DNA of 43,975 nt from Rhodospirillales bacterium (GTDB lineage: Bacteria > Pseudomonadota > Alphaproteobacteria > Acetobacterales > Acetobacteraceae). A program made the translations under genes and the position numbers. Location: the NCBI GenBank assembly GCA_025351925.1, contig JANXVC010000125.1, positions 1 through 43,975 on the forward strand. Reading direction: 5' to 3'. A model generated the notes under the pieces. That model did not search any database. It had not been told where the DNA came from and saw only the letters and a list, made by a program, of their open reading frames with translations. Shown one piece after another: positions 17,431-27,446 of this stretch (position 1 is its first letter; each line of letters begins with the position of its first letter).

Positions 17431-19028
17431 GGCTGTTGCGCCGCCTTGAGCTCCCAGGGGGTCGCGACCTGGCCGGGGATGCCGAACCAGACGTCCCAGT
17501 GCTCGGCCATTTCCGGCGATTCCGGCAGCGACCCGGCCAGGCCGAGCGCCAGCGGCCGCACCGGCGCGCGGAAGGTGGCGAGCGGCACCTCGCCCAGCCC
17601 GACGCCGGCGCCGAGCGCCAGCAACGCCGCCACCTGCTCGCGGCAGCGGCGGCCCTGGCAAAGCCCCATGCCGGCGCGCGTTAGGCGCTTGACCTGATCG
17701 GCGTTCGGCGGGCCGTTGCCGAGCAAGGCGGACAGGTCGGCGCTGTTGCGCAACGGCTGCGGCCAGCCGAGGTAGCGGGGCGGCCGGACCTCCAGGATCT
17801 CGCGCGCGGTGACCTCCTCGCACTGGCAGACATGCGCCTCTGCCCCGCCGGGCGCCGGCATTGCATCGACCACGGCGCTGCGGACCCAGGCCAGACGGTA
17901 GGCGGACAGGTCCACCAAGGGCTCAGCCGGCGCCTCATCGAGGCCGTGCGCAGGTTGCGCCGCTTGGGCCACATGGGCGGCGGCACGGCGGCCCTCGGCC
18001 TCGGCGACTGCACGCCCGGTCGATTTCACCGCCCAAACGCCGGCGCAATCGCCGACCGCGTAGATGCCTGGCAGCGAGGTCATCTGCGACGCATCGGTCA
18101 CCGGCACATGACCGCCCCGTGCCGGCGAGAACACCGAGCGGCAGCCGATGGCGTCCAACAGTTCGATCACCGGAACTGCGCCAATCCCGAGCACGATCGT
18201 ATCGCATTCCATGGTTGTGGCACTTGCGGCGATGCGCCCGCCGTCTTCGTCCAGCCGCATCAGCGCGGCGCCGGTCACGCCGTCCGTCCCGCCCTCTGCC
18301 GACACGATCACATGCCGGGTGAGGATTGGGACACCGGCCGCTGCGAGTTCATCCAGCAGCGCCGCGGGGCCGATCGGTGCCGCCGCCTGCTCCACGACCG
18401 CGGTCACCTGCACGCCCGCGCGGCACACCGCGACGGCGGCCAGCAACGCCTCGGCGGAGCTGCCAAGGATCACCGCCCGACGCGCATCGAGCGCCCCATA
18501 GCGCGTGGCGAGCCGCTCGGCCGCGGTCGCTCCCATGACCCCCGGAAGCTCCCACCCGGGAAACGCCAGCCCCATGTCGCGCCGGCCGGTCGCGACGATC
18601 GCCGCCGTGAACCCGAGCATCCACGAGGTCTCGCCGTCCGACAGCCCCGCCACCTTGCCCGGCAGCCAGCCGACGCTCGGCCCGTTCGCATACAGTCCCC
18701 ACACGATCGTCCCCAGCCGGATATCGACGCCGGCCTCCATCGCGTCGGCCAGCGCCGGCTCACTGGCCAGCATCGCCTCGGTCATAGCGGTGCGGTTGCG
18801 CACGGCGCCGCTCATGCGCTGGCCAAAATGCAGCGGCACGTCGTCGCCCATCGTCTCCGGCGGGATCGGGTTCTCATCGACCAGCACGACTGACATGCCA
18901 TGTGCAGCGGCGGCGATGGCGGCGGCCAGCCCGGCCGGACCGGCGCCGACGACCAGCACGTCGGTATGCTCAGTCACCGTGAGCTTGGCGTTGGCGGTGG
19001 AACGCGGATCGATCACGCGCGGCGTCAT
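17427..19028 (-). CDS. NAD(P)/FAD oxidoreductase with C-terminal BFD-like [2Fe-2S] domain (HcnB/opine oxidase subunit A-like)
   Basis: DVLVVGAGPAGLAAAIAAAAHGMSVVLVDEN; second GxGxxG-like segment; HVCQCEEVTAREIL...LCQGRRC cysteines. Start 19028 with upstream GGAG. Confidence 0.87.
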   Translation of the reverse strand: MTPRVIDPRSTANAKLTVTEHTDVLVVGAGPAGLAAAIAAAAHGMSVVLVDENPIPPETMGDDVPLHFGQRMSGAVRNRTAMTEAMLASEPALADAMEAGVDIRLGTIVWGLYANGPSVGWLPGKVAGLSDGETSWMLGFTAAIVATGRRDMGLAFPGWELPGVMGATAAERLATRYGALDARRAVILGSSAEALLAAVAVCRAGVQVTAVVEQAAAPIGPAALLDELAAAGVPILTRHVIVSAEGGTDGVTGAALMRLDEDGGRIAASATTMECDTIVLGIGAVPVIELLDAIGCRSVFSPARGGHVPVTDASQMTSLPGIYAVGDCAGVWAVKSTGRAVAEAEGRRAAAHVAQAAQPAHGLDEAPAEPLVDLSAYRLAWVRSAVVDAMPAPGGAEAHVCQCEEVTAREILEVRPPRYLGWPQPLRNSADLSALLGNGPPNADQVKRLTRAGMGLCQGRRCREQVAALLALGAGVGLGEVPLATFRAPVRPLALGLAGSLPESPEMAEHWDVWFGIPGQVATPWELKAAQQP

Positions 19029-19056
19029 GGGTGCAGGCTCCAGGATGATGAGACGC

Positions 19057-21120
19057 CTAGGCGGAAACCGGGGCGTAGCGTTGGTCCGCGGCAACCGGCG
19101 GCGCTCCGCCACGCCGGCCCAGTGCCTCGCGCGACAGGTGACAGCGGATCGCGTGGTCGGCGTCGGCGGGCAGCGTGGGTTCGGTGGTCTCGCAGATCGC
19201 CCCGATCTTGCGCGGGCAGCGGCTGTTGAACACGCAGCCCGGCGGCGGCGCCAGCGGGCTCGGCATCTCGCCGCTGAGTCGGATGCGGGCGGTGCGCTCG
19301 CCGTTATGCAGTTCTGCGAGATCGGGGACCGCCGATAGCAGCGCCTCGGTGTAGGGATGGTGCGGGCCGTTGAACACGTCCTCCGCCGGGCCGATCTCCA
19401 TGATGCGCCCGAGATAGAGCACCGCGATGCGATCGGACAGATAGCGGACCACGCCGAGGTCGTGGCTGATGAACACGTAGCTGACCCCGGCGGTGCTCTG
19501 CAGATCCGCCAGCAGGTTCAGGATCGCCGCCTGCACGGAGACATCGAGCGCCGAGGTCGGCTCGTCGCAGATCACCACGCGCGGGTCGCCGGCGAAGGCG
19601 CGGGCGATGGCGACGCGCTGTTTCAATCCGCCGGAGAGCTGGCGCGGGCGCATCGACAAGTGCCGCTCGGTGAGCCGCACCGCCGAGACCAGCGCCATCA
19701 GGCGCTCCGAGCGCTGCCGTCCGAACAGGCCGCCGAGCCGGGATAGCGAGCGCTCGATCAGGTGGCGGACGGTGTGCGACCGGTTCAACGCGGAGTCCGG
19801 GTTCTGGAAGACGATCTGCAGCGCCTTCTGGTCGGCGCGGGAGCGGCGCTTGGCCTGGCCCGCCACTGGCTGCCCGTCGAGTTCGATCCGCCCGCCGGGA
19901 TCGGGCGCGGTCAGGCCCAGCAGCAGCCGGGCCAGCGTCGTTTTGCCGCTGCCGGACTCACCGACGAGCCCGAGCGTCTCGCCGGTCCGCAGCGTCAGCG
20001 ACACGTCGGTCACTGCCCGCAGCGCGTGCGAACCGACATGGAACGTCTTTGACACGCCGCTAACCTGCAACGCTGGCCGTCCGAAGCTGGCCGCCGTTGG
20101 CGGGACCGGAACCGCCAGGTCCAGCGAGTTCCGGCCCGATGCAGTGGCCCGGTCAATATGGTGGCAGCACGCCATCTGGCTGCCGACCCGGGTCGGCCCC
20201 GGCGCGTCGGTGCGGCAGACCGCATCCGCAAAGTCGCAGCGCGGCGTGAACACGCAGCCGGTCCGGATGCTGCCCAGCGGCGGCAGGAAACCGGGGATGG
20301 TGTCGAGCCGCCCATCTGACTTGCGCCGCCCGGCTGCCGGCAGGCAGCGCAGCAGCCGCATGGTGTAGGGGTGCAGCGGCCGGGCCAGGAGGTCGGCGCC
20401 TACGCCCTCCTCGACCAGGCTGCCGGCATACAACACGCCGATGCGGTCGCACATGCGCTCGATGATCGCCAAATTGTGGCTGATGAACAGCACGGAGGTG
20501 GCGAACTCCTGCTTCAATGCCTCGATGAGGTCCAGCACCTCGGCCTCGACCGTCGCGTCGAGGCCGGTGGTGGGCTCGTCCAGCACCAGCAGCTTCGGGT
20601 TCTTCGCCAGCGCCATCGCGATAACCACGCGCTGCTGCATGCCGCCCGAGAGCTGATGCGGGAACGCCGTCATGACGCGGCCGGTGCCCGGGATACGCAC
20701 CTTCACCAGCATCGCCTCGGCGCGTTCGAGCGCGTCGGCACGGCGCACGCCGACCGCCTCATACACTTCGGCGATCTGCCGCGCGACAGTCATGGACGGG
20801 TTGAGCGCGCGGCCGGGGTCCTGATAGACCATCGAAACTTTGGTCAATCGGAGCTGCCGCAGCCCGGCGGGGTCGAGGTCGGTGACGTCCTGGCCGTCAA
20901 CCAGCACGCGGCCGCCGCTGATGAAGCCGTTGCGCGCCAGGGCACGTAATGCAGCAAAGGCGGCGGTCGATTTGCCGCAGCCGCTCTCGCCCACGAGGCC
21001 GTAGGTTTCGCCGGGTGCGATGGCGAACGACACGCCGCGCAGCACAAGCTGCTCGACGCCCAGGGTGCGGTAGCCGACGCTGAGGTCGCGCAGCTCGAGC
21101 GCCGGCGTCGTGCTGCTCAT
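19057..21120 (-). CDS. fused dual-ATPase of a dipeptide/oligopeptide-type ABC transporter (DppD-DppF-like)
   Basis: Two Walker A (GESGCGKST, GESGSGKTT) and two signature/Walker B sets (LSGGMQQRVVIAMALAKNPKLLVLDEPTTGLD; LSGGLKQRVAIARAFAGDPRVVICDEPTSALD), plus GCVFxxRC tails. Confidence 0.95.
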   Translation of the reverse strand: MSSTTPALELRDLSVGYRTLGVEQLVLRGVSFAIAPGETYGLVGESGCGKSTAAFAALRALARNGFISGGRVLVDGQDVTDLDPAGLRQLRLTKVSMVYQDPGRALNPSMTVARQIAEVYEAVGVRRADALERAEAMLVKVRIPGTGRVMTAFPHQLSGGMQQRVVIAMALAKNPKLLVLDEPTTGLDATVEAEVLDLIEALKQEFATSVLFISHNLAIIERMCDRIGVLYAGSLVEEGVGADLLARPLHPYTMRLLRCLPAAGRRKSDGRLDTIPGFLPPLGSIRTGCVFTPRCDFADAVCRTDAPGPTRVGSQMACCHHIDRATASGRNSLDLAVPVPPTAASFGRPALQVSGVSKTFHVGSHALRAVTDVSLTLRTGETLGLVGESGSGKTTLARLLLGLTAPDPGGRIELDGQPVAGQAKRRSRADQKALQIVFQNPDSALNRSHTVRHLIERSLSRLGGLFGRQRSERLMALVSAVRLTERHLSMRPRQLSGGLKQRVAIARAFAGDPRVVICDEPTSALDVSVQAAILNLLADLQSTAGVSYVFISHDLGVVRYLSDRIAVLYLGRIMEIGPAEDVFNGPHHPYTEALLSAVPDLAELHNGERTARIRLSGEMPSPLAPPPGCVFNSRCPRKIGAICETTEPTLPADADHAIRCHLSREALGRRGGAPPVAADQRYAPVSA

Positions 21121-22025
21121 TCGAGCGCCGCCTGGATGCCGTCCGCCACCAGGTTGACGCCGACCACCAGCGACGCCGTCGCCCCGGCGGCGAAGCTTAC
21201 GGTCCACCAGTAGCCGCCGGTCATCAGTCCGTAGTTCTCCGAGATGGCGAGGCCCCAATCCGCCGAAGGCGGCTGGATGCCGAAACCCAGGAAACTGAGC
21301 GACGCCACGGTGAAGATTGCGTAGCCGAGCCGCACGGTCGTCTCGACCAGGATCGGCGGCAGCACGTTCGGCAGGATTTCGACGAACATGATGTGCAGCG
21401 CGCCCTCGCCGCGCAGCTCGGCGGCGGCGACGTAGTCGAGCGAGCGCTCGGACAGCACCGCCGAGCGCACCGTGCGGGCGATCAGCGGGGTAAAAATGAT
21501 GCCGATCACCCCGATCACCGTCGTGGAGGACGGCCCGAGCGCCACCAGCACCAGCAGCGCCACGACGATTAGGGGTAAGGCCAGAAGTACCTCGATCAGC
21601 CGGCCGATCAGGCTATCGAGCCAGCCGCCGACATAGCCGGTCAGCAGGCCGAGCGTCGTGCCCGCCGCGGTCGCCAGCAGGGTCGCCAGCGGTGCGACCG
21701 ACAGGATGGGCCCGGCGCCGACGATGACGCGGGACAAGATGTCGCGGCCGATCTGATCGGTGCCGAACCAGTGCGCAGCGGACGGCATCGCCAGCGTGTT
21801 CAGCAGGTCGTCGCTATAGGGGTCGTAAGGGACCACGAACGGGCCGAACAGCGCGCAGAACACCCAGAATAGCACGATCGCCGCGCCGACCATGAATGAT
21901 CCGGATCGTAGCAGCCGGCCGATCCGGCTGGGTGCAGCGGCGAGCGGTTCGGTTGCCGGGTCGGTGTGCGCGGCCGTGGAGGGCAGGCCGGCGTCCGCCA
22001 CTGCCAGGGTCGTAGCGCCTGTCAT
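21117..22025 (-). CDS. ABC transporter permease (DppC-like)
   Basis: FGTDQIGRDILSRVIVGAGPILSVAPLATLLA...EILPNVLPPILVETTVRLGYAIFTVASLSFLGFGIQPPSADWG. Confidence 0.95.
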   Translation of the reverse strand: MTGATTLAVADAGLPSTAAHTDPATEPLAAAPSRIGRLLRSGSFMVGAAIVLFWVFCALFGPFVVPYDPYSDDLLNTLAMPSAAHWFGTDQIGRDILSRVIVGAGPILSVAPLATLLATAAGTTLGLLTGYVGGWLDSLIGRLIEVLLALPLIVVALLVLVALGPSSTTVIGVIGIIFTPLIARTVRSAVLSERSLDYVAAAELRGEGALHIMFVEILPNVLPPILVETTVRLGYAIFTVASLSFLGFGIQPPSADWGLAISENYGLMTGGYWWTVSFAAGATASLVVGVNLVADGIQAALE

Positions 22026-22987
22026 CGCCCGCCCGCCTCACGCAGCCGCGGGTTGAGCACGGTGTAGAGCGTGTCGGCCATGAGCGTGGTCGCGACGAAG
22101 ATGGCGCCGACCGTCAGGATGCCCGCCTCCAGCATCGGGAAATCCTTGCCGCGCGCTGCTGTGAGAATGAGGCTGCCGATGCCCTGGTAGCGGAACAGCG
22201 ACTCCACCACGACCAGGCCGCCGATCATGTAGCCAACCTGGGCCGCGACGACGGTAATGGTCGGCAACAAGGCGTTGCCCAGCACGTGGCGGAAGATGAC
22301 GGTGCGCTGAGGCAAGCCCTTGAGCACCGCGGTGCGGGTGTAGTCGGAATCGAGCGCCTCCAGCGTGCCGGCCCGCGCCATGCGCGCGATGTAGCCGAAC
22401 AGCACGATCACCAATGGCAACGCCGGCAGGATGAGGTGCCGAAGCTGTTCCAGCGCCGGCGTGCCCGGCCGGGTCGCCGCCGAGATCGGCAGCCAGCGCA
22501 GCCAAATTCCGAGCACAAGAATAAGCGCGATCGAGGAGACGAACTCCGGGATTACGGTCAAGGACAGGCTGACGACGCTGATGACCCGGTCCGGCCAGCG
22601 GCCGGCGCGCATCGCGGCGAACACGCCGGCGCCGATCGACAGCGGCACGACGATCACGAACACGACCGCCGCGAGCTTCAGCGAGTTCGCCAGGGCGCCG
22701 CCGATGAACGGCGCCACCGGCGAACGGAAGGTATAGGACCGGCCCATGTCGCCGGTCAGGAAATTGCCGATCCAGGCGAAATAGGTCTCGATCGCCGGCC
22801 GGTCGGCGCCGACCTCGTGGTTGATGGCCGCGACCGCTTCGGGATCGGCGAGCGGGCCCAGGATTGCCCGCCCGACGTCGCCCGGCAGCAGCTGCGCGCC
22901 GGCGAACACCACGACGCTCAGCAATGCGAGGGTCAGCAGGCTGAGGCTCAGCCGCCGCCCCGCCTGCCGCGCGAACCGGCTCAGCAC
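22022..22987 (-). CDS. ABC transporter permease (DppB-like)
   Basis: LLPGDVGRAILGPLADPEAV..., RMARAGTLEALDSDYTRTAVLKGLPQRTVIFRHVLGNALLPTITVVA; ATGA overlap with DppC-like gene. Confidence 0.95.
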   Translation of the reverse strand: MLSRFARQAGRRLSLSLLTLALLSVVVFAGAQLLPGDVGRAILGPLADPEAVAAINHEVGADRPAIETYFAWIGNFLTGDMGRSYTFRSPVAPFIGGALANSLKLAAVVFVIVVPLSIGAGVFAAMRAGRWPDRVISVVSLSLTVIPEFVSSIALILVLGIWLRWLPISAATRPGTPALEQLRHLILPALPLVIVLFGYIARMARAGTLEALDSDYTRTAVLKGLPQRTVIFRHVLGNALLPTITVVAAQVGYMIGGLVVVESLFRYQGIGSLILTAARGKDFPMLEAGILTVGAIFVATTLMADTLYTVLNPRLREAGGR

Positions 22988-23016
22988 ACGGCCCGCATCG
23001 GTTTAGGATGCCCCCA

Positions 23017-24681
23017 TCAGGTGATCGTCGCATTGGCAAGGAAGACTTGGGAGATCGCGGTGTTCACGGCGCCGCTGACACCCGGCGACGTCGCCATCAG
23101 GTAGTCGTAGAAGTAGGCGAAGATGACTGGCGTCTCGTCGAGCAACAGGGTCTGGATCTTGCCCGCGAGCTCGCGCTGCGTGCCAAGATCGGTCGTGGCG
23201 GTGTATTGCGCCACCAACCCGTCATAGGTCGGGTTCTTGAAATGCGCCGCGTTCCATGCGCCGGTGCTGAGCAGCGGCGCGCCCAGCAGCACGTTCGGCA
23301 CCCCGCGATGGCCGTAATCCGTGATGCCCATCTCGGAGTCGAGCCAGTCGGACTGTCCCGGCTGCGCCTTGCCGTAATAGGCGCTGTCGGTTTCGATCTT
23401 GAGGTTCAGCTTCACGCCGATCTCGCGGCAGGCGTTCTGCACCAGCACGGCGTAGTCGGGGATCTCCTGCACCCGCTCGGTCGTGAGCGTCGCCTCGAAA
23501 CCGTTCGGGACGCCGGCCGCCGCCATCAGCGCACGCGCCGCCGTGATGTCCTTCTTGCGCTGCGGCACCTCCTTGTTGGTCGAGGGATACACCGGCGCGA
23601 AGGGCGAATCATTGCCAGGCTCGGCCAGGCCACGGAACAGCCCAGCGGCCAGCGCCGGCCGGTCGAGCGACAAGGCGATCGCCTGCCGCACCCGCTTATC
23701 GGCGAACTTCGGTATGTCGGTGCGCATATGCAGCTGCCGGTGCGTGGCGGCGCGTGTCTTGATGATCTTGACGTCGGGATCGTTCAACATTCCCTGCGCG
23801 CCCTGCACGACCAAATGCAGGATGATATCGACTTGGCCGCCCTGCAGCGCCAGGATTTGCGGCTGCTGGTCGGCGAAGAAGGTGAACTCGGTGCGGGCCG
23901 GCAGCGCCTTGCTGCCCCAGTAGTCGGGATTGCGGACAAAGCTCGCGCCGACTTTCGCCGTGTATTTGTCCAATTTGAACGGCCCGGTGCCGATGAAAGT
24001 CTTTTCGAAGTCGCCGGCGTAATCGGCGGGCAGAATAATCGCGTTGTAGTTGTCCGAGGAGACGATGTACGGGAAGTTGCCATTCGGCGCGTCAAGATGG
24101 AACTCGACCGTGAGGTCATCGACCTTGCGCGTGCCGCCGACCGACAGCACGCCGCGGAACGCCGACAGCGCGTTGGAGCCGTTCTTCGGGTTGGCCAGCC
24201 GGTCCATCGTCGCGACCACGTCGTCGGCATTCAGCACCCGGCCGTTATGGAACTTCACGTTGGGACGCAGGGTGAAGGTCCAGACCGTGCCGTCGTCGTT
24301 GGCCTTCCACGACAGCGCCAGCATCGGGCGCAGCACGAGGTCCGGCTGGTCGAAGATCAGGAACTCGCCGGTCTGCATCAGCATGACCAAGCCGCCCTCG
24401 TTCGCGACGGTGACCGGCTCGACCGCGCCCGCCGGGGTTGGCGAGGCAACGCGGATGGTGGCGTCTTTCTGCCCAGTCTGCGCCAGGGCACGGCTGGCGC
24501 CGAACGGGTCGAGGGTGCCGAGCAGGCCGCCGATCAGCGGCAGCGCCAGGCCGAACCGGCTGCCCTCGCGCAGCAGGCCGCGCCGGTCCAGGCGCCCGGC
24601 GAGGAACTCGTCCACCACGTGGTTCTCGAGGTCGCTTGCATTTTGGCGGAGGCGGTCCAGAAATCTCGGCGATTGACGCAT
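23017..24681 (-). CDS. ABC transporter substrate-binding protein (SBP_bac_5 family), Tat-like signal
   Basis: RLDRRGLLREGSRFGLALPLIGGLLG...ALAQ leader; DGTVWTFTLRPNVKFHNGRVLNADDVVATMDR; WLDSEMGITDYGHRG. Confidence 0.93.
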   Translation of the reverse strand: MRQSPRFLDRLRQNASDLENHVVDEFLAGRLDRRGLLREGSRFGLALPLIGGLLGTLDPFGASRALAQTGQKDATIRVASPTPAGAVEPVTVANEGGLVMLMQTGEFLIFDQPDLVLRPMLALSWKANDDGTVWTFTLRPNVKFHNGRVLNADDVVATMDRLANPKNGSNALSAFRGVLSVGGTRKVDDLTVEFHLDAPNGNFPYIVSSDNYNAIILPADYAGDFEKTFIGTGPFKLDKYTAKVGASFVRNPDYWGSKALPARTEFTFFADQQPQILALQGGQVDIILHLVVQGAQGMLNDPDVKIIKTRAATHRQLHMRTDIPKFADKRVRQAIALSLDRPALAAGLFRGLAEPGNDSPFAPVYPSTNKEVPQRKKDITAARALMAAAGVPNGFEATLTTERVQEIPDYAVLVQNACREIGVKLNLKIETDSAYYGKAQPGQSDWLDSEMGITDYGHRGVPNVLLGAPLLSTGAWNAAHFKNPTYDGLVAQYTATTDLGTQRELAGKIQTLLLDETPVIFAYFYDYLMATSPGVSGAVNTAISQVFLANATIT

Positions 24682-24961
24682 TGGCTTTCCCCTGAGCTGA
24701 CCCGGCAAGCGTCTTTTAACCATCATACTGCTAAAGCGTGCAAAAGTGTGCTGCCATGCTCACCAGTTCGCAAGGGCTAAATCCGCCTCGTCCAGCATGG
24801 TCGGCCACGTAACCGCCTTATATTGATGCAGTGCGCCCGGCCGAGAATGAGTGCGAGCCGCTATAGCGAGTGGTCCGATCCTAACTCTTGGCTTCCAAGC
24901 GCTGGATGAAGCGGCCCACCAAACAGAGGCTAGTGCTACAGCCGCAGCAGGAGTTTGCGAC

Positions 24962-25963
24962 ATGAGCGGAATGAAACTTGAGATCGCCTGCTGGAATTAT
25001 GACCGGACGCGCGCACTGGCCGACGGCACCGTCGCGATCGAGGGCGTCGACGCTACCTTCAACAGCGCCCGCATCGTCACCGAAATCTTCGAGCGCATGA
25101 TCCGCAAGCGCGAGTTCGACGTGTCGGAGCTCGGCATGACTTACTTTCTGCGCACCATAGACCGCGACGATCCACCGTTCGTTGCGATCCCAGTGTTCCC
25201 AAACCGCTGCTTCCGGCACTCGGCAATCTACATCAACAAGGCGAGCGGGATCGAGCGCCCAGAGGATCTCGCCGGCAAGACCATCGGCGAGCTTGCGGTC
25301 TATGGCCATGATGCCGGGGTGATGCCGAAGGGCATCCTGTCGGACGACTACGGCGTGAGGCCGGAACAATGCCGCTGGATCGTCGGCGCCATCGATTTCC
25401 CGCTACAGCCGGTCGATTTCATCCCACAGCCGCATCCCGCCGATGTCGACGTGACATGGGCAGCCGAGGACGCCGATCTGGGCAAGATGCTGGAGGCCGG
25501 TGAAATCGACGCCTTGATCTCGGCCGATGTGCCGAAGTGCGTGCTGGAGAAATCCCCCAAGGTCGGCCGGCTGTTCGAGGACTATGCGGGCGCCGAGCGC
25601 GCCTATTTCCAGCGCACGGGCGTTTTCCCGATCATGCACACGGTCGTGGTCCGCAAGGAGCTTGCTGCCGCGCGGCCGGACATCGTAAAGGCCGTTTACA
25701 AGGGCTTCTGCGACGCGAAGCAGGTCATGACGGAGCAGTATGTGAAGGGCATGACCTTCAACAACATGGCCACCATGCTGCCGTGGTTCAGCAAGCTCAT
25801 CGACGAGGACCGCAGCCTATTGGGCGAGGACTGGTGGCCCTACGGCATGGAAGCCAACCGCAACGCCGTCGATACGATTCTGCGCTACCACTACGAACAG
25901 GGCCTCACGAAACGGCGTCTGACCTGCGAGGACATATTTGCGAAGCAACTGCTCGACACCTGA
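24962..25963 (+). CDS. 4,5-dihydroxyphthalate decarboxylase (Pht5)-like / SBP-fold protein
   Basis: MKLEIACWNYDRTRALADGTVAIEGVDATF...FDVSELGMTYFLRTID...FVAIPVFPNRCFRHSAIYINKASGIERPEDLAGKTIGE; no signal peptide; AGGAG upstream of ATG 24962. Confidence 0.75.
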   Translation: MSGMKLEIACWNYDRTRALADGTVAIEGVDATFNSARIVTEIFERMIRKREFDVSELGMTYFLRTIDRDDPPFVAIPVFPNRCFRHSAIYINKASGIERPEDLAGKTIGELAVYGHDAGVMPKGILSDDYGVRPEQCRWIVGAIDFPLQPVDFIPQPHPADVDVTWAAEDADLGKMLEAGEIDALISADVPKCVLEKSPKVGRLFEDYAGAERAYFQRTGVFPIMHTVVVRKELAAARPDIVKAVYKGFCDAKQVMTEQYVKGMTFNNMATMLPWFSKLIDEDRSLLGEDWWPYGMEANRNAVDTILRYHYEQGLTKRRLTCEDIFAKQLLDT

Positions 25964-26047
25964 GGCGGGCAATGCGGCACGCAATACGGGCAGCGCCGGG
26001 CGATCCTGACCGGGGGGTCGCAGCGGTTCTGAGTTGGGCCAGCGGGC

Positions 26048-27268
26048 TCAATCGCTGGCGGGCCTGCGTTCCGCCAGGTATTCGCGCGCTTTCCCGCAAT
26101 ACCAATCGACAAACCGCAACACCAGCGACTCGGCCTCCGGCGAATACGGTCCCGGGATGAACCCCGCCGAGCGCACGCCGCGTTGATTGTTCTCCGCCAG
26201 CACGCGGTCCTGCAAATTGGTCTTGTCCCACAGCTCGGTCAGCTGCGGGATGGTGTAGTCCACGCCTTCGACCGCATCGGCGCTCACCAGCCATTTCGCC
26301 GTCACCACCGTCTCCTCTGGCGCCGTCGGCATGGCGCTGAACATGAACACGTAGTCGCCGAGCGCGTGGGCAAAGCTGTGCGGCTCCAGCGCCCAGCGCA
26401 GCGAGCCGACGTCGCCGTTGCCGACGTGGCCGATGGTGCGCGCCACGCAGGGCCGGCCGTCCATCGTCAGCGACTGCGTGCCCTCGTTCAACGGGAACCG
26501 CCCGGCCTGCCACCACGCGCCCTCGACCGGGCCGGTCGGCAAGCCCTGCTCGGCCATGCGCGCCTCGAACGTCTCGGTCACATGCTGCTGCTCGGCCATG
26601 CCCAGCGAACGGCGGCCGACCGGGAAGGTGACGGACAGCTCGGGATGGTTGGTGGCGCAGTGGTAGCACTCGCGCGCGTTCTCCATCACGAGCTTCCAGT
26701 TGGCCTTCTCGACCAGCGTCGCCTCGAAGGCGACTTTTCCCAGATGCAGCTGGTGCGGCGCCAGCATCGGCTCGAATTGATCGTGGAAGTCGTCGAACGC
26801 CGGCGGGGTGTCCGACAGGCACAGATAGATCGTGCCGGCGATGGTGCGCAGCGCGACCGGGCGCAGGTTGTGCTCGGCCGGGTTGAAGTCGGGCGCCATG
26901 CGGGTCGCGTTGACCAGCTTGCCCTGCAAATCGTAGGCCCATTGATGGTAAGGGCACACGAGCCGCGGTCGCTTCGACAGCCCGTCCGCGCAGATCTGCG
27001 CGCCGCGGTGCCGGCAGGAGTTGAAGAACGCCCGCAGCGCATTGTCGCGGCCACGCACCACGACGACCGGCGAGCGCCCGATGGTCAGCGCCAGGGTGCA
27101 GCCCGGCGACGGCAGCTCCGCCTCGAAGCCGACCAGGGTCCAGGACTGGCCATAGATCGCATCGATGTCGAAGGCGAAGATCTCGGGGTCGGTGTAGAAC
27201 TCCTGCGGCAGCGCATGGCCGGGCCGACGCTGGTCTAGCAGGGCACGGATTCGGGCGAGATCGGTCAT
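26048..27268 (-). CDS. Rieske non-heme iron oxygenase alpha-subunit-like protein
   Basis: Rieske C-x-H...C-x2-H (CRHRGAQICADGLSKRPRLVCPYHQWAYD) and catalytic-domain ENARECYHCATNHPEL. Confidence 0.92.
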   Translation of the reverse strand: MTDLARIRALLDQRRPGHALPQEFYTDPEIFAFDIDAIYGQSWTLVGFEAELPSPGCTLALTIGRSPVVVVRGRDNALRAFFNSCRHRGAQICADGLSKRPRLVCPYHQWAYDLQGKLVNATRMAPDFNPAEHNLRPVALRTIAGTIYLCLSDTPPAFDDFHDQFEPMLAPHQLHLGKVAFEATLVEKANWKLVMENARECYHCATNHPELSVTFPVGRRSLGMAEQQHVTETFEARMAEQGLPTGPVEGAWWQAGRFPLNEGTQSLTMDGRPCVARTIGHVGNGDVGSLRWALEPHSFAHALGDYVFMFSAMPTAPEETVVTAKWLVSADAVEGVDYTIPQLTELWDKTNLQDRVLAENNQRGVRSAGFIPGPYSPEAESLVLRFVDWYCGKAREYLAERRPASD

Positions 27269-27446
27269 GCGATTCCTAGATCGTTTTTGTTTCGGAATAT
27301 GCAAAGATAATGCCGGATTCGCCGCCGCGTGGCTCATCGCTTTTTAGGATGGCGCGATCTGTTTTTGTGCGTTGCGGTGCCAGGGGATTGCCGGGATGAT
27401 CGACACGAGAGCAGCTTGACTATCGACAAGCCGTGAGGGTCGCTGA

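Noticed and set aside
23008-24780. 590-aa plus-strand ORF opposite the substrate-binding protein
   Set aside because: Arg/His/Gln-rich shadow ORF; the opposite strand is an unambiguous SBP_bac_5 protein.
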